Numbered from the stretch's first letter, positions 1 to 9,659 are shown. The stretch is 64,000 nt of DNA from Sphingobacterium yanglingense (GCF_004363245.1 NZ_SNYV01000017.1:310001-374000), one strand, 5' to 3'. Translations and numbers: made by a program. Notes: generated by a model from the sequence alone, not told the origin.

Positions 1-3000
1 GGGTTAGCACGCCATTGCAAAGCAATCTCTGTACACTTAATATAAGCGCCAGACTCAATATCCTTATCTGTTAGATAACCAACATAGTTTGAGATATTTT
101 GCGAATAGAAAGGAATGTCTGTCACATCGCCGTATTGCTTCCAACGGTATTGTTGATTTTTCAGGCGATTCGTACGGCTCGCTGTGATATCATCAGTCTG
201 TCCACTTGGGCCTTCGCGACGATCCTGAAAGCCCTTGATCATATTACCATCTGCAAATACGAAATTGCTCGTTAGCGTATAATTTTTATACCGTATTCTA
301 GTATTAAACCCGCCATATAGCTTCGGATCCTGCTGTCCTAAGTGATAGGACCTATATTTTGTTTTCAGATCTGCATCCTTAATCGTAGACAAGTCAATCA
401 GTTCGTCACCAACTACATTCTGATCTGTATCCAATCGCTGTGCATACACCATCATGTGTCCATTTGTCGGATCAATATGGCTATACTTATATCCAAACCA
501 AGATTTTAAGGCGTAGTTTTCCACATTCTGTGTGCTTAAGCTTGCCACGGATGGGGTACGTTTGTAATACACCTCATCAAGATTATTCTTAACAGTAGTT
601 AAATTAGCCCCAAGCTCCCACAACCAGTCTTGATTTTTAATGGCTTCGACCCGGGCAGACAATTCCCAACCTTTGTTTGACAGCGAACCTACGTTGACCG
701 CAGCAGACGAACGTCCAACTGAGACAGGCAACATCACTTTATCCAACAAATCTGTCACCTTATTATCGTAGTAATTCGCCTCCAAGTTTACTCTACTATT
801 CAAAACCGATAGCTGTACACCATAGTTGATATCCCGCTTCTTTTCCCATTTCAACACCGGATTACCATAATCAAAACCGTTTGCCTTTATCACGTCATCA
901 TAGACCAATGCAGACAATTTGTACGTATGGAATGGGTAAACTGAGCGATTGATACTACCTGTATAACCATAACCGTAGGAGAACACCAATCGATTCAGCC
1001 ACGAGGCATTTTCTTTTACAAATGCTTCTTCGTGTGCATTCCATTTTGCACCGGCAGACCAAAGTGGTGTAAACTGATTGGCCGAGCCGATAATATCCAC
1101 ACCATCTGAGCGGAAGTTGGCATTCAGCACATATTTATTATCATAGGCGTAAGCCGCTGATCCTATAAAAGATACCGATCTATTTTTCTCATAATAGGTA
1201 CCTCCAAGAAGACTTAAATCTAACTCTTTATACCTCGTTTTTTGTATATCATCCCAAGAAGGGTATCCTCCCATACGGTAATCTTGCAGGTAGACAGGGT
1301 TGTAATGAAAGAACCTGTTATTAGTCCGCTCCGACACCTCATTGGCAACAAATCCCTGTACAAAATGTTTCTGTGCAAATGTCCGATTATATTCGACCGT
1401 ATTCCGTACGGTATAATCAATCGTTTTACCTGAGTTTTCTTCCAAAAACCCTTGATTAAATTTTTCCAAAAGTCCTGCTCCAACCGTCTTAGCCTTATTT
1501 AACCAATTGTCCGCATACGAACGGTAAGTGCCCGCACGAGATTCATCCATAGTCTGCACATTGGTATAGTTCAATACTGCAGATCCCCGATATTGGAATC
1601 CTTCTAAAAACTTCCATTCCACACCGATCTGCCCCCTTACATTACCATAATCAGTCGTCAAGGTGTTTTCGCGCAATTCACGCACCATGTTATAGTTTTC
1701 GTAGTTCATATAAGACGATATCCCTACATCTCCACGGATATCCCTATAACTATTATCCCATGCATAGGAACCATCGGTATTATAAGGGCGTTCATAAGGA
1801 TTGGCAAACATCGCATAACGGAAAGGATCCAATTTAGATTGTCCTTCTCTGTTTTTCTTAATAGTCGAATACAGGTTGAAATCTACCAATAGCTTTTCTG
1901 TAAAATTACGCGTCAACTTGGCATTCATTCCTCCCTGCTTAAACTTATTTTCCATCAATGTACCATTGGCATCTTGATAGTTTGCGGAAACATTGTACTG
2001 TAGTTTTGTGCTTCCTCCCGACATTGCCACATTGTGCGACTGTTGATATGCCGGATTGTATAGCACATCGATCCAGTCTGTATTGATTTGAGCTAATTCT
2101 CCAATTTGTCTTTCTGCCTCTGCCGAAGTAATCATACCATTGTCTGCCTGTCTCAACAACTGATTGACACGGCCACCATACATCGGGTGAAAACTCTGAT
2201 AGATCTCACGTTCGAAAGCAATCTTCTCTGCAGAATTCATAAAATTGAATCCATTTTTAGGACGCATCGTTAAGCCTTGCTTCGTGGTATAGTTGATATA
2301 ATCCTTACCTACTTCGCCACGCTTTGTTGTAATAACGATAACACCATTAGCAGCACGGGCCCCGTAGATTGAAGCTGCAGTAGCATCCCGTAGGATGTCA
2401 ATTGAAGCGATATCTTCTGGTGGAATATTACCAATACCATTGGTTAATAAGCTATTGATATTGGAACTTGTATTATCCATTCCTGCATCTTCTCCATTCT
2501 GTAAGGGCATTCCATCTAAAATAATCAATGGCTCGGCACTACCCGTCATCGTATTGCTACCCCGGATCACGATAGATCCAGTCTCTCCTGGTCTGCCAGA
2601 TCCTGAGCGTACATATACCCCTGTCATCTTACCCCGCAATGCTTTATCAACGGTTGTGATACCTGCTCCTTCTAGGTCTTCACCCTTTATGGACGATACA
2701 TTACCTACCAACTTGCTGCGCTCACGCTTCTGCAAACCTGTAGAGACAACGACATCTTCTATCTCTTGTGCTCTAATCTTTAAAGCTACCATGACCGTCT
2801 TCTCCGCACCGACGATTAACTCAGCAGGATGATAACCAATACTGTTAGCGACAATAGATTGTGCAGGAGCAACACGCTGCATCTTAAAATTACCGTCTTT
2901 ATCGGTAGATGTTCCAATCTTCGTCCCTTTAATCAAGAGCGTCGCACCTACAACTGGCTTCCCGTTTTCATCTACAACTTTTCCTTTAATGGTATCTCTT

Positions 3001-3374
3001 TGAGCTGTTTGCATAGCCACAGCAGCCGTTGAGGTAGCCGTTGCCTTTTCAGTCTTTTTCTTCACCAATACCTGTTGTCCAGAGATTTTGAATTCGAGAT
3101 TCGTCTCTTTCTCCAACAGTTGGATAACACGTTCGATAGTACAATTGGTACAATCAAAAGAAATTGCAGGAGAACTCGCTACTGCTTTGTCGTACAGAAA
3201 AACATATTTGCTTTGCTTTTCTATCTGATTGAAAATAGTCGTCAACGACTTTTGCTTAGCCGAAATATTAATCTGCGCTAAGGCCATTCCCACTTGAAAA
3301 ACAGCGAGGCACAACAGTATCCACTGTATCGGATACGCTCTCAGATGCCTGTACTTCATGAAAAAATGCTTCAT
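1..3374 (-). CDS. SusC/RagA-type TonB-dependent receptor, 3' end outside the window
   Basis: Outer-membrane receptor of the SusC family, which forms the barrel under a SusD lid and imports glycans, peptides or similar ligands using TonB energy. The frame is open from an ATG at 3374 (a second ATG is at 3359) to the window edge, about 1,124 codons. Reading on the minus strand I see a signal peptide (ILLCLAVFQVGMALA), an STN domain (INISAKQKSLTTIFNQIEKQ), a CarboxypepD_reg-like domain (IKGKVVDENGKPVVGAT), a plug with DATAASIYGARAANGVIVITT, and barrel strands. The last readable part (GAYIKCTEIAW) resembles the late-barrel block of the family, so I infer that roughly 80-100 residues are missing. 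The STN domain and the FecR and sigma genes just upstream point to ligand-triggered self-regulation. The partner SusD would lie beyond the left edge. The ligand cannot be told from sequence. Confidence 0.93.
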   Translation of the reverse strand, partial: MKHFFMKYRHLRAYPIQWILLCLAVFQVGMALAQINISAKQKSLTTIFNQIEKQSKYVFLYDKAVASSPAISFDCTNCTIERVIQLLEKETNLEFKISGQQVLVKKKTEKATATSTAAVAMQTAQRDTIKGKVVDENGKPVVGATLLIKGTKIGTSTDKDGNFKMQRVAPAQSIVANSIGYHPAELIVGAEKTVMVALKIRAQEIEDVVVSTGLQKRERSKLVGNVSSIKGEDLEGAGITTVDKALRGKMTGVYVRSGSGRPGETGSIVIRGSNTMTGSAEPLIILDGMPLQNGEDAGMDNTSSNINSLLTNGIGNIPPEDIASIDILRDATAASIYGARAANGVIVITTKRGEVGKDYINYTTKQGLTMRPKNGFNFMNSAEKIAFEREIYQSFHPMYGGRVNQLLRQADNGMITSAEAERQIGELAQINTDWIDVLYNPAYQQSHNVAMSGGSTKLQYNVSANYQDANGTLMENKFKQGGMNAKLTRNFTEKLLVDFNLYSTIKKNREGQSKLDPFRYAMFANPYERPYNTDGSYAWDNSYRDIRGDVGISSYMNYENYNMVRELRENTLTTDYGNVRGQIGVEWKFLEGFQYRGSAVLNYTNVQTMDESRAGTYRSYADNWLNKAKTVGAGLLEKFNQGFLEENSGKTIDYTVRNTVEYNRTFAQKHFVQGFVANEVSERTNNRFFHYNPVYLQDYRMGGYPSWDDIQKTRYKELDLSLLGGTYYEKNRSVSFIGSAAYAYDNKYVLNANFRSDGVDIIGSANQFTPLWSAGAKWNAHEEAFVKENASWLNRLVFSYGYGYTGSINRSVYPFHTYKLSALVYDDVIKANGFDYGNPVLKWEKKRDINYGVQLSVLNSRVNLEANYYDNKVTDLLDKVMLPVSVGRSSAAVNVGSLSNKGWELSARVEAIKNQDWLWELGANLTTVKNNLDEVYYKRTPSVASLSTQNVENYALKSWFGYKYSHIDPTNGHMMVYAQRLDTDQNVVGDELIDLSTIKDADLKTKYRSYHLGQQDPKLYGGFNTRIRYKNYTLTSNFVFADGNMIKGFQDRREGPSGQTDDITASRTNRLKNQQYRWKQYGDVTDIPFYSQNISNYVGYLTDKDIESGAYIKCTEIALQWRAN

Positions 3375-3426
3375 AATGGTTTTGAGGTTAAATAAAAATT
3401 ATAGTTGATTGTTAGTTAGTTTTGTA

Positions 3427-4464
3427 TTAGTTCTTTTCAACCTGTACTTCGATATCAAAGAATCGAAGCATATCGACAACTTCTTTCATCGAATCTGTCC
3501 GTTTGATCCTTCCTGAAATTTTCTTAGAGGTATCCTGTTGCTTAATACCGATCGACACGGGGTACCAGCGCTCTAGCTCTTTCACGATAGCTTCCGCTCC
3601 GGCATCTTCAAAATAGAACTCTCCATCTTTCCAGGCTATAACAGCCTCTGGGTTACTTAAGGTCTGTACTGTCGGTCTCGTCTTCCGATCTAACTGAACC
3701 AACTGTTCCGAAGGCTTTAATATGATAGGTCTGTTATTTTCCGCAGCTCCGGTCACTTGTACAGCCCCCTCTAATAGGGTAACCGCTTTCGTTCCTTCTT
3801 CCTTATATTGCCTTATGTTGAAATGCGTACCTAACACTTTTACCTGCTGCCCTTCCGTTTTTACAATAAATGGCGACTTTTTATTGTGTGCAACTTCAAA
3901 ATACGCTTCTCCATCGATCGCGACTTCCCGCTTATCACCTTGAAAACGAGCTGGGAAAACGATCTTCGAAGAAGCGTTAAGCCATACACCTGTACCATCG
4001 GAAAGAATAATATGCAGTTGCTTCCCTCTTGCGGTCTCCACTATTTGTTGTTCCTCAAGCAGCTCTTCATCATCAAGCTTACGAAAATCCAAAGCATAAT
4101 TTTCGTCCGCTAGGTACGCTATATTACTATCCAACCCTTTCGTTGCATCCAAGAAAATGGTATCTCCATTGGAAAGCACCAACCTAGAAACCGAGCCCGC
4201 ATCTGCAAAAACTTCTTTCAGATCCTTCTCTGCTAAAAATTCTTGTCCCCCCATACCTCGGTATATCCATATTGATGTTGACAAGATCACTGCAAACATA
4301 GCTACTGCCGCAACCCATCTATTTTTATAAATAGGCACCGTTCTAACCTCGATAATATTATCAAGACTGTGGTCTCCATCTTGCTGGGCTTTATTTATAA
4401 TACCCCGCCAGATTTCGTCTTTTTTATTGTTACTTGGTTTATTGGATAGCCAACGCATCATCAT
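3427..4464 (-). CDS. FecR-family anti-sigma factor
   Basis: Inner-membrane anti-sigma regulator that relays the signal of an STN-bearing SusC receptor to an ECF sigma factor. The 345 residues contain a short cytoplasmic N-terminus, one membrane segment (about 51-67), and a periplasmic FecR domain with the family blocks LSDGTGVWLNASSKI, GEAYFEVAHNKKSPFIV and VKVLGTHFNIR. A DUF4974-like C-terminus near ELERWYPVSI follows and is thought to contact the receptor. The start is one of three consecutive ATG codons. It lies 52 bp before the SusC gene and 563 bp after the sigma gene. That spacing is much wider than at two of the other loci here (53 and 66 bp) and is filled by the repeat element at 4570-4997. 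Confidence 0.93.
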   Translation of the reverse strand: MMMRWLSNKPSNNKKDEIWRGIINKAQQDGDHSLDNIIEVRTVPIYKNRWVAAVAMFAVILSTSIWIYRGMGGQEFLAEKDLKEVFADAGSVSRLVLSNGDTIFLDATKGLDSNIAYLADENYALDFRKLDDEELLEEQQIVETARGKQLHIILSDGTGVWLNASSKIVFPARFQGDKREVAIDGEAYFEVAHNKKSPFIVKTEGQQVKVLGTHFNIRQYKEEGTKAVTLLEGAVQVTGAAENNRPIILKPSEQLVQLDRKTRPTVQTLSNPEAVIAWKDGEFYFEDAGAEAIVKELERWYPVSIGIKQQDTSKKISGRIKRTDSMKEVVDMLRFFDIEVQVEKN

Positions 4465-4569
4465 ATTTTTGAGTTCTATAGTTATAGTCTGTCTTTTTTT
4501 GAAAACATACTATATGGAAATGAAAAATTTTTAGATTTTATTAATGTGTTATTAAAAATTACGGTTGAA

Positions 4570-4997
4570 GAAGGTTTTTATGCGCCTAAGTCACCGGCGC
4601 TGGTGATAAGGTTTTGCTTGATCAAAACCTTAAGAAAAATCAAGGCTTGGGTATTGTTACGCTAAAAACAGTTCAAAGTCCGGAATGTATTTGAGCCGTT
4701 GCACTTCTTAAATCCATTCTCGTCAGACTTCTTCTGTTTTCTTAACGCTACAACACCCTAGGCCGTTTAATTTTCACTTTATACTAATTGAATACTTATC
4801 ATTTGACAGTTTAAGTCATCTGTTTGGCACCAATACATAAGCATTTACGTTGCACCTTCGTCAAATGTCACCTTGGCGGGTTGCCAATTGTAGGAATAGT
4901 AATCCGTTGTGGCAAGCCGGCACAGTGACGAGTTTTGGTTACTTTTGAGGGAAAAGTAACATGCCTTGCGCCGGCAGAGAGGCGCAAAAAAAACTTC
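4570..4997. repeat. 428-bp non-coding repeat element with inverted ends and two hairpins
   Basis: The left end GAAGGTTTTTATGCGCC (from 4570) is matched in inverted orientation by the right end GGCGCAAAAAAAACTTC (to 4997), and the similarity continues inward to CCGGCG. Just inside the left end is a perfect 8-bp hairpin, AAGGTTTT-GCTTGATC-AAAACCTT (4608-4631). Just inside the right end is a 9-bp hairpin, GTTACTTTT-GAGGG-AAAAGTAAC (4938-4960). The left end and first hairpin are shared in design with the longer repeats at 16921 and 21176; the interior is unrelated by eye. I see no ORF of useful length. It sits between an ECF sigma gene and its fecR, so it may affect read-through. A MITE-like or REP-like element is my inference. 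Confidence 0.7.
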
Positions 4998-5027
4998 ATT
5001 TAACATCGCGACTTGAGCGACACACCT

Positions 5028-5606
5028 TTAAAACTTTATAAAAAACAAAAACAACAACCAGGTCGCTTTATCACCGAAGCGCAGTTTAAAGCGCTTCAAT
5101 GCGGATGAAATTTGGTTTCTCACCGTTTGTACTGAAATGCCCAGTTTGTCTGCTATCTGTTGAGCAGATAGGTTTTCAAACCGGCTTAATAGAAATACCT
5201 CCCGCATTTTGTCTGGCATCGCATCTATTTCCTTTTTCACCAATTGATTTTCTTCGGAAAAATCGTCTTGTTCCCCCTCTTGGAAACTATAGTCCCAATA
5301 TTCCTCTTGCTCATTAAGGGGAACAAAAATTGGAAGGCGATCCCTATGGGCGTAAAAATCATAAATCTTATGCCGTAACATAGACAACAGGTAAGCCTCT
5401 ATATTACTCTTCACGTGCCAATAGCCTCTATTTTTCCATATAATATAAAATACATCTTGAGTGATATCGGAAGCATCCTCTTCTCGGGGTAATTTTTGAA
5501 GAGCCATACGATACACTTTTTTCCAATAACCATCGAATAGCTTCTTAAAAGCATTGGGATCAGCATCATTGATCGCCTGTACCATTTCAAGATCTTCCCT
5601 TTTCAC
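5028..5606 (-). CDS. ECF-type RNA polymerase sigma factor
   Basis: Sigma-70 family ECF factor of 192 residues. Region 2 shows FDGYWKKVYRMALQKL and the aspartate-rich DASDITQDVFYIIWKNR block. Region 4 shows MPDKMREVFLLSRFENLSAQQIADKLGISVQTVRNQISSALKRF with its helix-turn-helix. The first codon is GTG; an ATG lies seven codons downstream (MVQAIND) and is an alternative start. The C-terminal tail is hydrophobic (WLLFLFFIKF), a feature shared by the sigma factors at 16202 and 35535. It is probably the sigma factor released by the FecR protein at 3427-4464 and directed to the SusC gene downstream. Confidence 0.94.
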   Translation of the reverse strand: MKREDLEMVQAINDADPNAFKKLFDGYWKKVYRMALQKLPREEDASDITQDVFYIIWKNRGYWHVKSNIEAYLLSMLRHKIYDFYAHRDRLPIFVPLNEQEEYWDYSFQEGEQDDFSEENQLVKKEIDAMPDKMREVFLLSRFENLSAQQIADKLGISVQTVRNQISSALKRFKLRFGDKATWLLFLFFIKF

Positions 5607-5683
5607 AATATGCGTGATTTATCCGTTATTAGGAGAGTTAGTGTAAAATTTAGATGTCAAGTATAAGAAAAAACAGTGTAAAA

Positions 5684-5717
5684 GAAAAAACCGTTGATGA
5701 AATCTTTCACCAACGGT
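5684..5717 (-). terminator. Rho-independent terminator ending the operon of the gene at 5778
   Basis: Read on the minus strand, ACCGTTGGTGAAA pairs with TTTCATCAACGGT (one mismatch) across a two-base loop at 5690-5717. A T-rich run TTTTTTCTTTT follows. It sits 60 bp after the stop of the secreted protein gene and before the next sigma gene, so it closes the 16.8-5.8 kb operon. Confidence 0.75.
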
Positions 5718-5777
5718 CTACACACTAACTATAAAGTATCACTTAGCAACCTATTGAAGTAAGTGTCAAACTCATTT

Positions 5778-6428
5778 TTATTTAATATCTGTAATAATCG
5801 CTTTAATCTTCCCGTTGGATACCCCTGCGTTATCGACTAAAAGATCAAGCTCAGCAATAAATCCACTAAATCCATGTACTAGTAACGTAAGCGGAGAAGA
5901 CATGGGCATAGCCTCATTCGTGTAAAGAAAATCAGACCATAGTTCATTTTGGTCGTGGCGAAATCGTCCAGTTTTAAATTGCATACCAAAACGTTCAACC
6001 ACTGCAGAACTAGTTGTATCTACCTCCGTTTTTTGATCAACATTCATTAATGCACTTCTATAAAATATATCAAAACTAAAATCCTTCAGAATGACCGTAT
6101 CCTGACCATTATACCCTTCTATCTTTCTCACATAAACGGTCTGATTTTTAGTATCAATATCATACTCCGGTTCGGCAACATAAGCTGTAAGCGAAATACC
6201 TTCGCCTTCAGATGTTACAACCAATGGTTCTCCTGCGGCCCTTCTCTGAACAATATTTTCAGCTAACTCATAACGGCTATTCTGAAATATGCTAGTATCC
6301 CCGTCTAAAGAAATATAATCCATCCGAATGACAACTGCCCCTCGTCCAACATCAATTGGCAACTGCCCATAGACCAATACAGGCAATAAAAGATTTATTA
6401 CTGAAAATATATTCAAAAAAAAATTCAT
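5778..6428 (-). CDS. Secreted protein of unknown function
   Basis: A 216-residue protein with an N-terminal hydrophobic stretch (FFLNIFSVINLLLPVLVYG) that reads as a signal peptide; there is no lipobox. The mature part is rich in beta-type segments and has no motif I recognise. The sequence LLVHGFSGF near residue 183 looks superficially like a hydrolase oxyanion segment, but no nucleophile elbow or catalytic triad can be made out. It is the last gene of the SusC/SusD module on this strand, 51 bp after a TlpA-like gene and directly before a terminator. It is probably co-expressed with that uptake system and exported to the periplasm or surface. Confidence 0.75.
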   Translation of the reverse strand: MNFFLNIFSVINLLLPVLVYGQLPIDVGRGAVVIRMDYISLDGDTSIFQNSRYELAENIVQRRAAGEPLVVTSEGEGISLTAYVAEPEYDIDTKNQTVYVRKIEGYNGQDTVILKDFSFDIFYRSALMNVDQKTEVDTTSSAVVERFGMQFKTGRFRHDQNELWSDFLYTNEAMPMSSPLTLLVHGFSGFIAELDLLVDNAGVSNGKIKAIITDIK

Positions 6429-6479
6429 GATTGCAATTGATTAATCATCTCTATAGTTAGTATTGACTAAATAGCCTGT

Positions 6480-7508
6480 TTAACTTCCAAACAGCTTGGC
6501 CAAATAAGCTTCCAGCTCCTTGCCACGCAAGTTTTTCGCAACGATTGTACCATCAGGGCCAATCAAAAAGGTAGTTGGCAATGCCGTAACTGCAAATCTA
6601 CTAGTTGCAATAGCGTCATCGCCAGTCACATCATGCATTTGTACCCAAGGCAGCTGCTGACTTTTCAGCGCCCCCTTCCATGCGGCTTCGCTTTTATCGG
6701 TAGAAATACTCAAAATCTCAAACGGAGCCTTTCCTTTATATTTTGCATACACTTCTTTTAATGTCTTGAACTCTTCTATACAAGGTCCACACCATGATGC
6801 CCAGAAATCCAAAAGCACGTAATTACCTTTTAACGAAGAGAAACTAACTTCCATCCCTTTTTCATTTAATAAGGTGAAATCTTTGACCACAGCCCCTTCT
6901 TTAGAAAGCAATGCGCCCTTAATCTGGTTGCCGGCAGATTTTCCGTAGAAACTCTTCTTCACATCCGAAGAAAGCCCTTCGTACGCCTTCAAGGCATCCT
7001 CAGGAATCATCACCTTACCATAACGATCCAATAAAAATGCTGCTCCAAAAGAATTAGCATTCTTTGCTACAACTTCAGCCATAACCGCAGCTTCATTACC
7101 GCCCTGCTCCTGCACTAATGCAAAATACTGGTTCAGCACATCGTGTGACTTAGAACCAGAAACCTTTGAGGTGTAAAAGGACTCCAAGTCCCCTTCTACA
7201 GTAACCGTTCCTGGTCCGTCGACCAATACTCCAAAAGGAGCGTAACCACCATGTTTCTTTGACTCCGCTTCCGAAGCCAACATATGCCTCGTTGGAACGG
7301 TAAATGGAAGTTCAATACGCCACCCACCGTTTTCAACAACTGTCGTATCACTATCACCCGTGATATTATTGTATAAATATACTTTAGTACTATTGTACTT
7401 TGGATCGACTTTCCCAACCAAGACTACTTTATCCGAAGTTTGCGCCTTTACGGTAAAGAAAGAAAGTACTGAAAATGCAAATACTGCTACAATTGATCTT
7501 ATTTTCAT
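6480..7508 (-). CDS. TlpA-like thiol-disulfide oxidoreductase with DUF4369-like N-terminus
   Basis: 342 residues with a signal peptide (residues 1-22), a beta-rich DUF4369-like N-terminal domain, a helical linker and a C-terminal thioredoxin fold. The thioredoxin active site is WASWCGPC with cysteines at 240 and 243, and the cis-proline region is TALPTTFLI. Proteins of this type act in the periplasm as thiol reductants; many Bacteroidota SusC/SusD loci carry one. It lies 7 bp after a second TlpA-like gene that has the same architecture but differs in sequence, which suggests an old duplication. The substrate is unknown. Confidence 0.9.
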   Translation of the reverse strand: MKIRSIVAVFAFSVLSFFTVKAQTSDKVVLVGKVDPKYNSTKVYLYNNITGDSDTTVVENGGWRIELPFTVPTRHMLASEAESKKHGGYAPFGVLVDGPGTVTVEGDLESFYTSKVSGSKSHDVLNQYFALVQEQGGNEAAVMAEVVAKNANSFGAAFLLDRYGKVMIPEDALKAYEGLSSDVKKSFYGKSAGNQIKGALLSKEGAVVKDFTLLNEKGMEVSFSSLKGNYVLLDFWASWCGPCIEEFKTLKEVYAKYKGKAPFEILSISTDKSEAAWKGALKSQQLPWVQMHDVTGDDAIATSRFAVTALPTTFLIGPDGTIVAKNLRGKELEAYLAKLFGS

Positions 7509-7515
7509 CTCCCTA

Positions 7516-8649
7516 TTATTTTAAAAGTTCCGCTAATTTCTCATGTAATTGCTCACCTCTCAAATCCTTAGCAACGATTCTTCCTTCTGGATCTATCAGG
7601 TAGTTCTGAGGCACACCACGTACACCATACAACTTCGCTACTTCATTATTCCAGAATTTCAAATCACTCACATTCGTCCACGCCAACTTGTCGTCTTCAA
7701 TGGCCTTCAACCAGTTTGCTTTCTTACCTGGTTGATCCAAAGAAACACCTAATACCGTAAAGTTATTATCCTTAAACTTCTCATAAGCAGCAACCACATT
7801 AGGATTCTCTGCACGGCAAGGCCCACACCATGAAGCCCAGAAATCTAACAATACATACTTCCCTCGAAAATCAGATAACTTCACTGGGCTATCGTTCACA
7901 TCATTCTGCGTAAAATCGGGTGCCATCACACCTACAGCGGTTGTTTTCGCTGCGTGAATCTGTTTCGCAAACTCCAATCCGACCTCTGATTCACGGACTG
8001 CTTTCGTCAACGCATTATAAGCGGGCTCCATTTCTAGAACCGTCTTTCCTGCCTGTAACTGATCCTGAATAGCGATCAAACTAAAATAGGAAGTAGGGTA
8101 TTTAGCAATATAATCTTCTTGTAACTCTCTTTTCTTATTGGCAAATACCATATATTGATCACGAAGAGGAGTTGCAAATGATTCGTCTTGACGTTGCTCA
8201 GGAGTAGCGCTACTGTATTTCATATTGATATCTTTGATTCCATCCTCAGACTCCTTCAACATATCTTGATAAGCGGTATAAGCCGTCTGTAATGCAGAAC
8301 CTTTGATTACAGCTGTTTTCAAAGAATCTTTAGCATTGATAACGGTCTTTCCTTTGTCCACATAAAATCCAACCATATCCGTATTATAGCTCACACGATT
8401 CCACCCTTTATTTTCTTGATCATATATCATGTACACCATCGTTGGACCGTTAGCTTCACCTTTAAAAGAAAACTTTCCTTTTACCACCGCTACCGAATCC
8501 AACACCTCACTACTTGGTGTACGGATGGACATAAATACCTTACCTTCTTTTTGAGGGTGCTGTATTTTTCCTTCAATACTGAAACTTGATTTTTGCGCCA
8601 TCGCCGCACCAGGTAGCGCCAACAACATCATCATTTTTAAAACTCTCAT
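7516..8649 (-). CDS. TlpA-like thiol-disulfide oxidoreductase with DUF4369-like N-terminus
   Basis: 377 residues. There is a signal peptide ending near AMAQ (residue 19), a DUF4369-like domain (about 22-120), a helical middle, and a thioredoxin domain with WASWCGPC (cysteines 275 and 278) and cis-proline segment GVRGVPQNYLI. The motif PEGRIVAKDLRGEQL close to the C-terminus is shared with the neighbour at 6480 and is common in this subfamily. It follows the metallopeptidase-like gene by 69 bp within the same transcriptional run. The role is inferred to be periplasmic disulfide reduction linked to the imported substrate or to envelope proteins. Confidence 0.91.
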   Translation of the reverse strand: MRVLKMMMLLALPGAAMAQKSSFSIEGKIQHPQKEGKVFMSIRTPSSEVLDSVAVVKGKFSFKGEANGPTMVYMIYDQENKGWNRVSYNTDMVGFYVDKGKTVINAKDSLKTAVIKGSALQTAYTAYQDMLKESEDGIKDINMKYSSATPEQRQDESFATPLRDQYMVFANKKRELQEDYIAKYPTSYFSLIAIQDQLQAGKTVLEMEPAYNALTKAVRESEVGLEFAKQIHAAKTTAVGVMAPDFTQNDVNDSPVKLSDFRGKYVLLDFWASWCGPCRAENPNVVAAYEKFKDNNFTVLGVSLDQPGKKANWLKAIEDDKLAWTNVSDLKFWNNEVAKLYGVRGVPQNYLIDPEGRIVAKDLRGEQLHEKLAELLK

Positions 8650-8718
8650 CTATCTATTTATTTTAACGTATTAGCATATATCAAGATCAGCAGGTCCTAG
8701 TACCTGCTGATCGTATTT

Positions 8719-9657
8719 TTATTGAAAACTATCTAGTTTTTGGCGGTATTTATTACCTGAAGCTTGAATATCCCAGTTGTATTTATCTTTGAAATACTTG
8801 ACAAATACATCGTATTTCTGTCTACGCATAGCATTTCCTTGCAGATATTGCTTGTCAATATTTTCATAGGACTCTAACAATAATAATTTAAAAAAAGCAG
8901 CGTATTCATCCTTAAAGGAGAATGAGGCATAAGGATCCAAATATCCCCCTTGATCAGCTAAAGCTTGCCATTCTCTATCTCTCTTGTCTCTATCGTAATC
9001 AATAAAATACTGATCCCTTATTTTTGTAAAAGCAGCTCCTCCGTCGTACGGCTTTCCAATTTTTTCAAAATTAGGGATCTCTTCTGTAATCCGACTTCCA
9101 ATCATCTTACTCAATTCTCCCCACGTTGCTCTGGTTAGGGCAGAATCTATATAGTAATGATTCTCTATGTCCACCACCGGTTGAGCGCCATAAGTTTCAT
9201 TAGGCCATACAAAAGCGAGTCTATTCCGAGCGATAGCATTAAATTGGTATCCCCAAAGTGGATGCCCATAGTTCTTCACGAAGAATATTTCGTTAGGCAT
9301 TAATTGCTGTGCATATTCTTTGGAGACATTAGACAATAGAGTTTGCATATAGATATACGCGCTTTCTCTCTTATCTTCATCAACCTTATAAACTGGGTAG
9401 CGGGCATTATTCACATCCTGCCCCAAATAAGAATTGTAAACTTCTCTAGATTCGTTAAAATCCATTCTTACCCATACATTGTAATCTGCATAAAGAGATT
9501 TCTCAATAGGATTAGCATCTTGCTTAGGTTTGAATAACTCTTCAAACCCGAGTTCATCAGTAGGTAAAATGCTAGACTCCTTTTTACAGCTACTCACTGT
9601 AAGTGTCACTATAATTAACCCTATAGCAACATAGAAAATATTATTTATCTGTTTCAT
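8719..9657 (-). CDS. Zinc-metallopeptidase-like lipoprotein that seems to lack HExxH
   Basis: A 312-residue lipoprotein: hydrophobic leader followed by SSCKKE (lipid-attachment cysteine at 24). It resembles the putative zinc-binding metallopeptidase lipoproteins often encoded after susD, with blocks LYADYNVWVRMDF and FFVKNYGHPLWGY. In that family the catalytic helix carries HExxH; here the equivalent stretch appears to be TWGELSKMIGSRI, with no histidine pair. I find no HExxH anywhere in the protein. If the family call is right, it is a catalytically dead member that may only bind ligand or partner proteins. It starts 2 bp after the SusD stop codon, so the two are probably translationally coupled. 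Confidence 0.7.
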   Translation of the reverse strand: MKQINNIFYVAIGLIIVTLTVSSCKKESSILPTDELGFEELFKPKQDANPIEKSLYADYNVWVRMDFNESREVYNSYLGQDVNNARYPVYKVDEDKRESAYIYMQTLLSNVSKEYAQQLMPNEIFFVKNYGHPLWGYQFNAIARNRLAFVWPNETYGAQPVVDIENHYYIDSALTRATWGELSKMIGSRITEEIPNFEKIGKPYDGGAAFTKIRDQYFIDYDRDKRDREWQALADQGGYLDPYASFSFKDEYAAFFKLLLLESYENIDKQYLQGNAMRRQKYDVFVKYFKDKYNWDIQASGNKYRQKLDSFQ

Positions 9658-9659
9658 GA

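Noticed and set aside
5778..6428. Alpha/beta hydrolase call from the LLVHGFSGF segment
   Set aside because: There is no GxSxG nucleophile motif, no triad, and the segment lies too close to the C-terminus for that fold.
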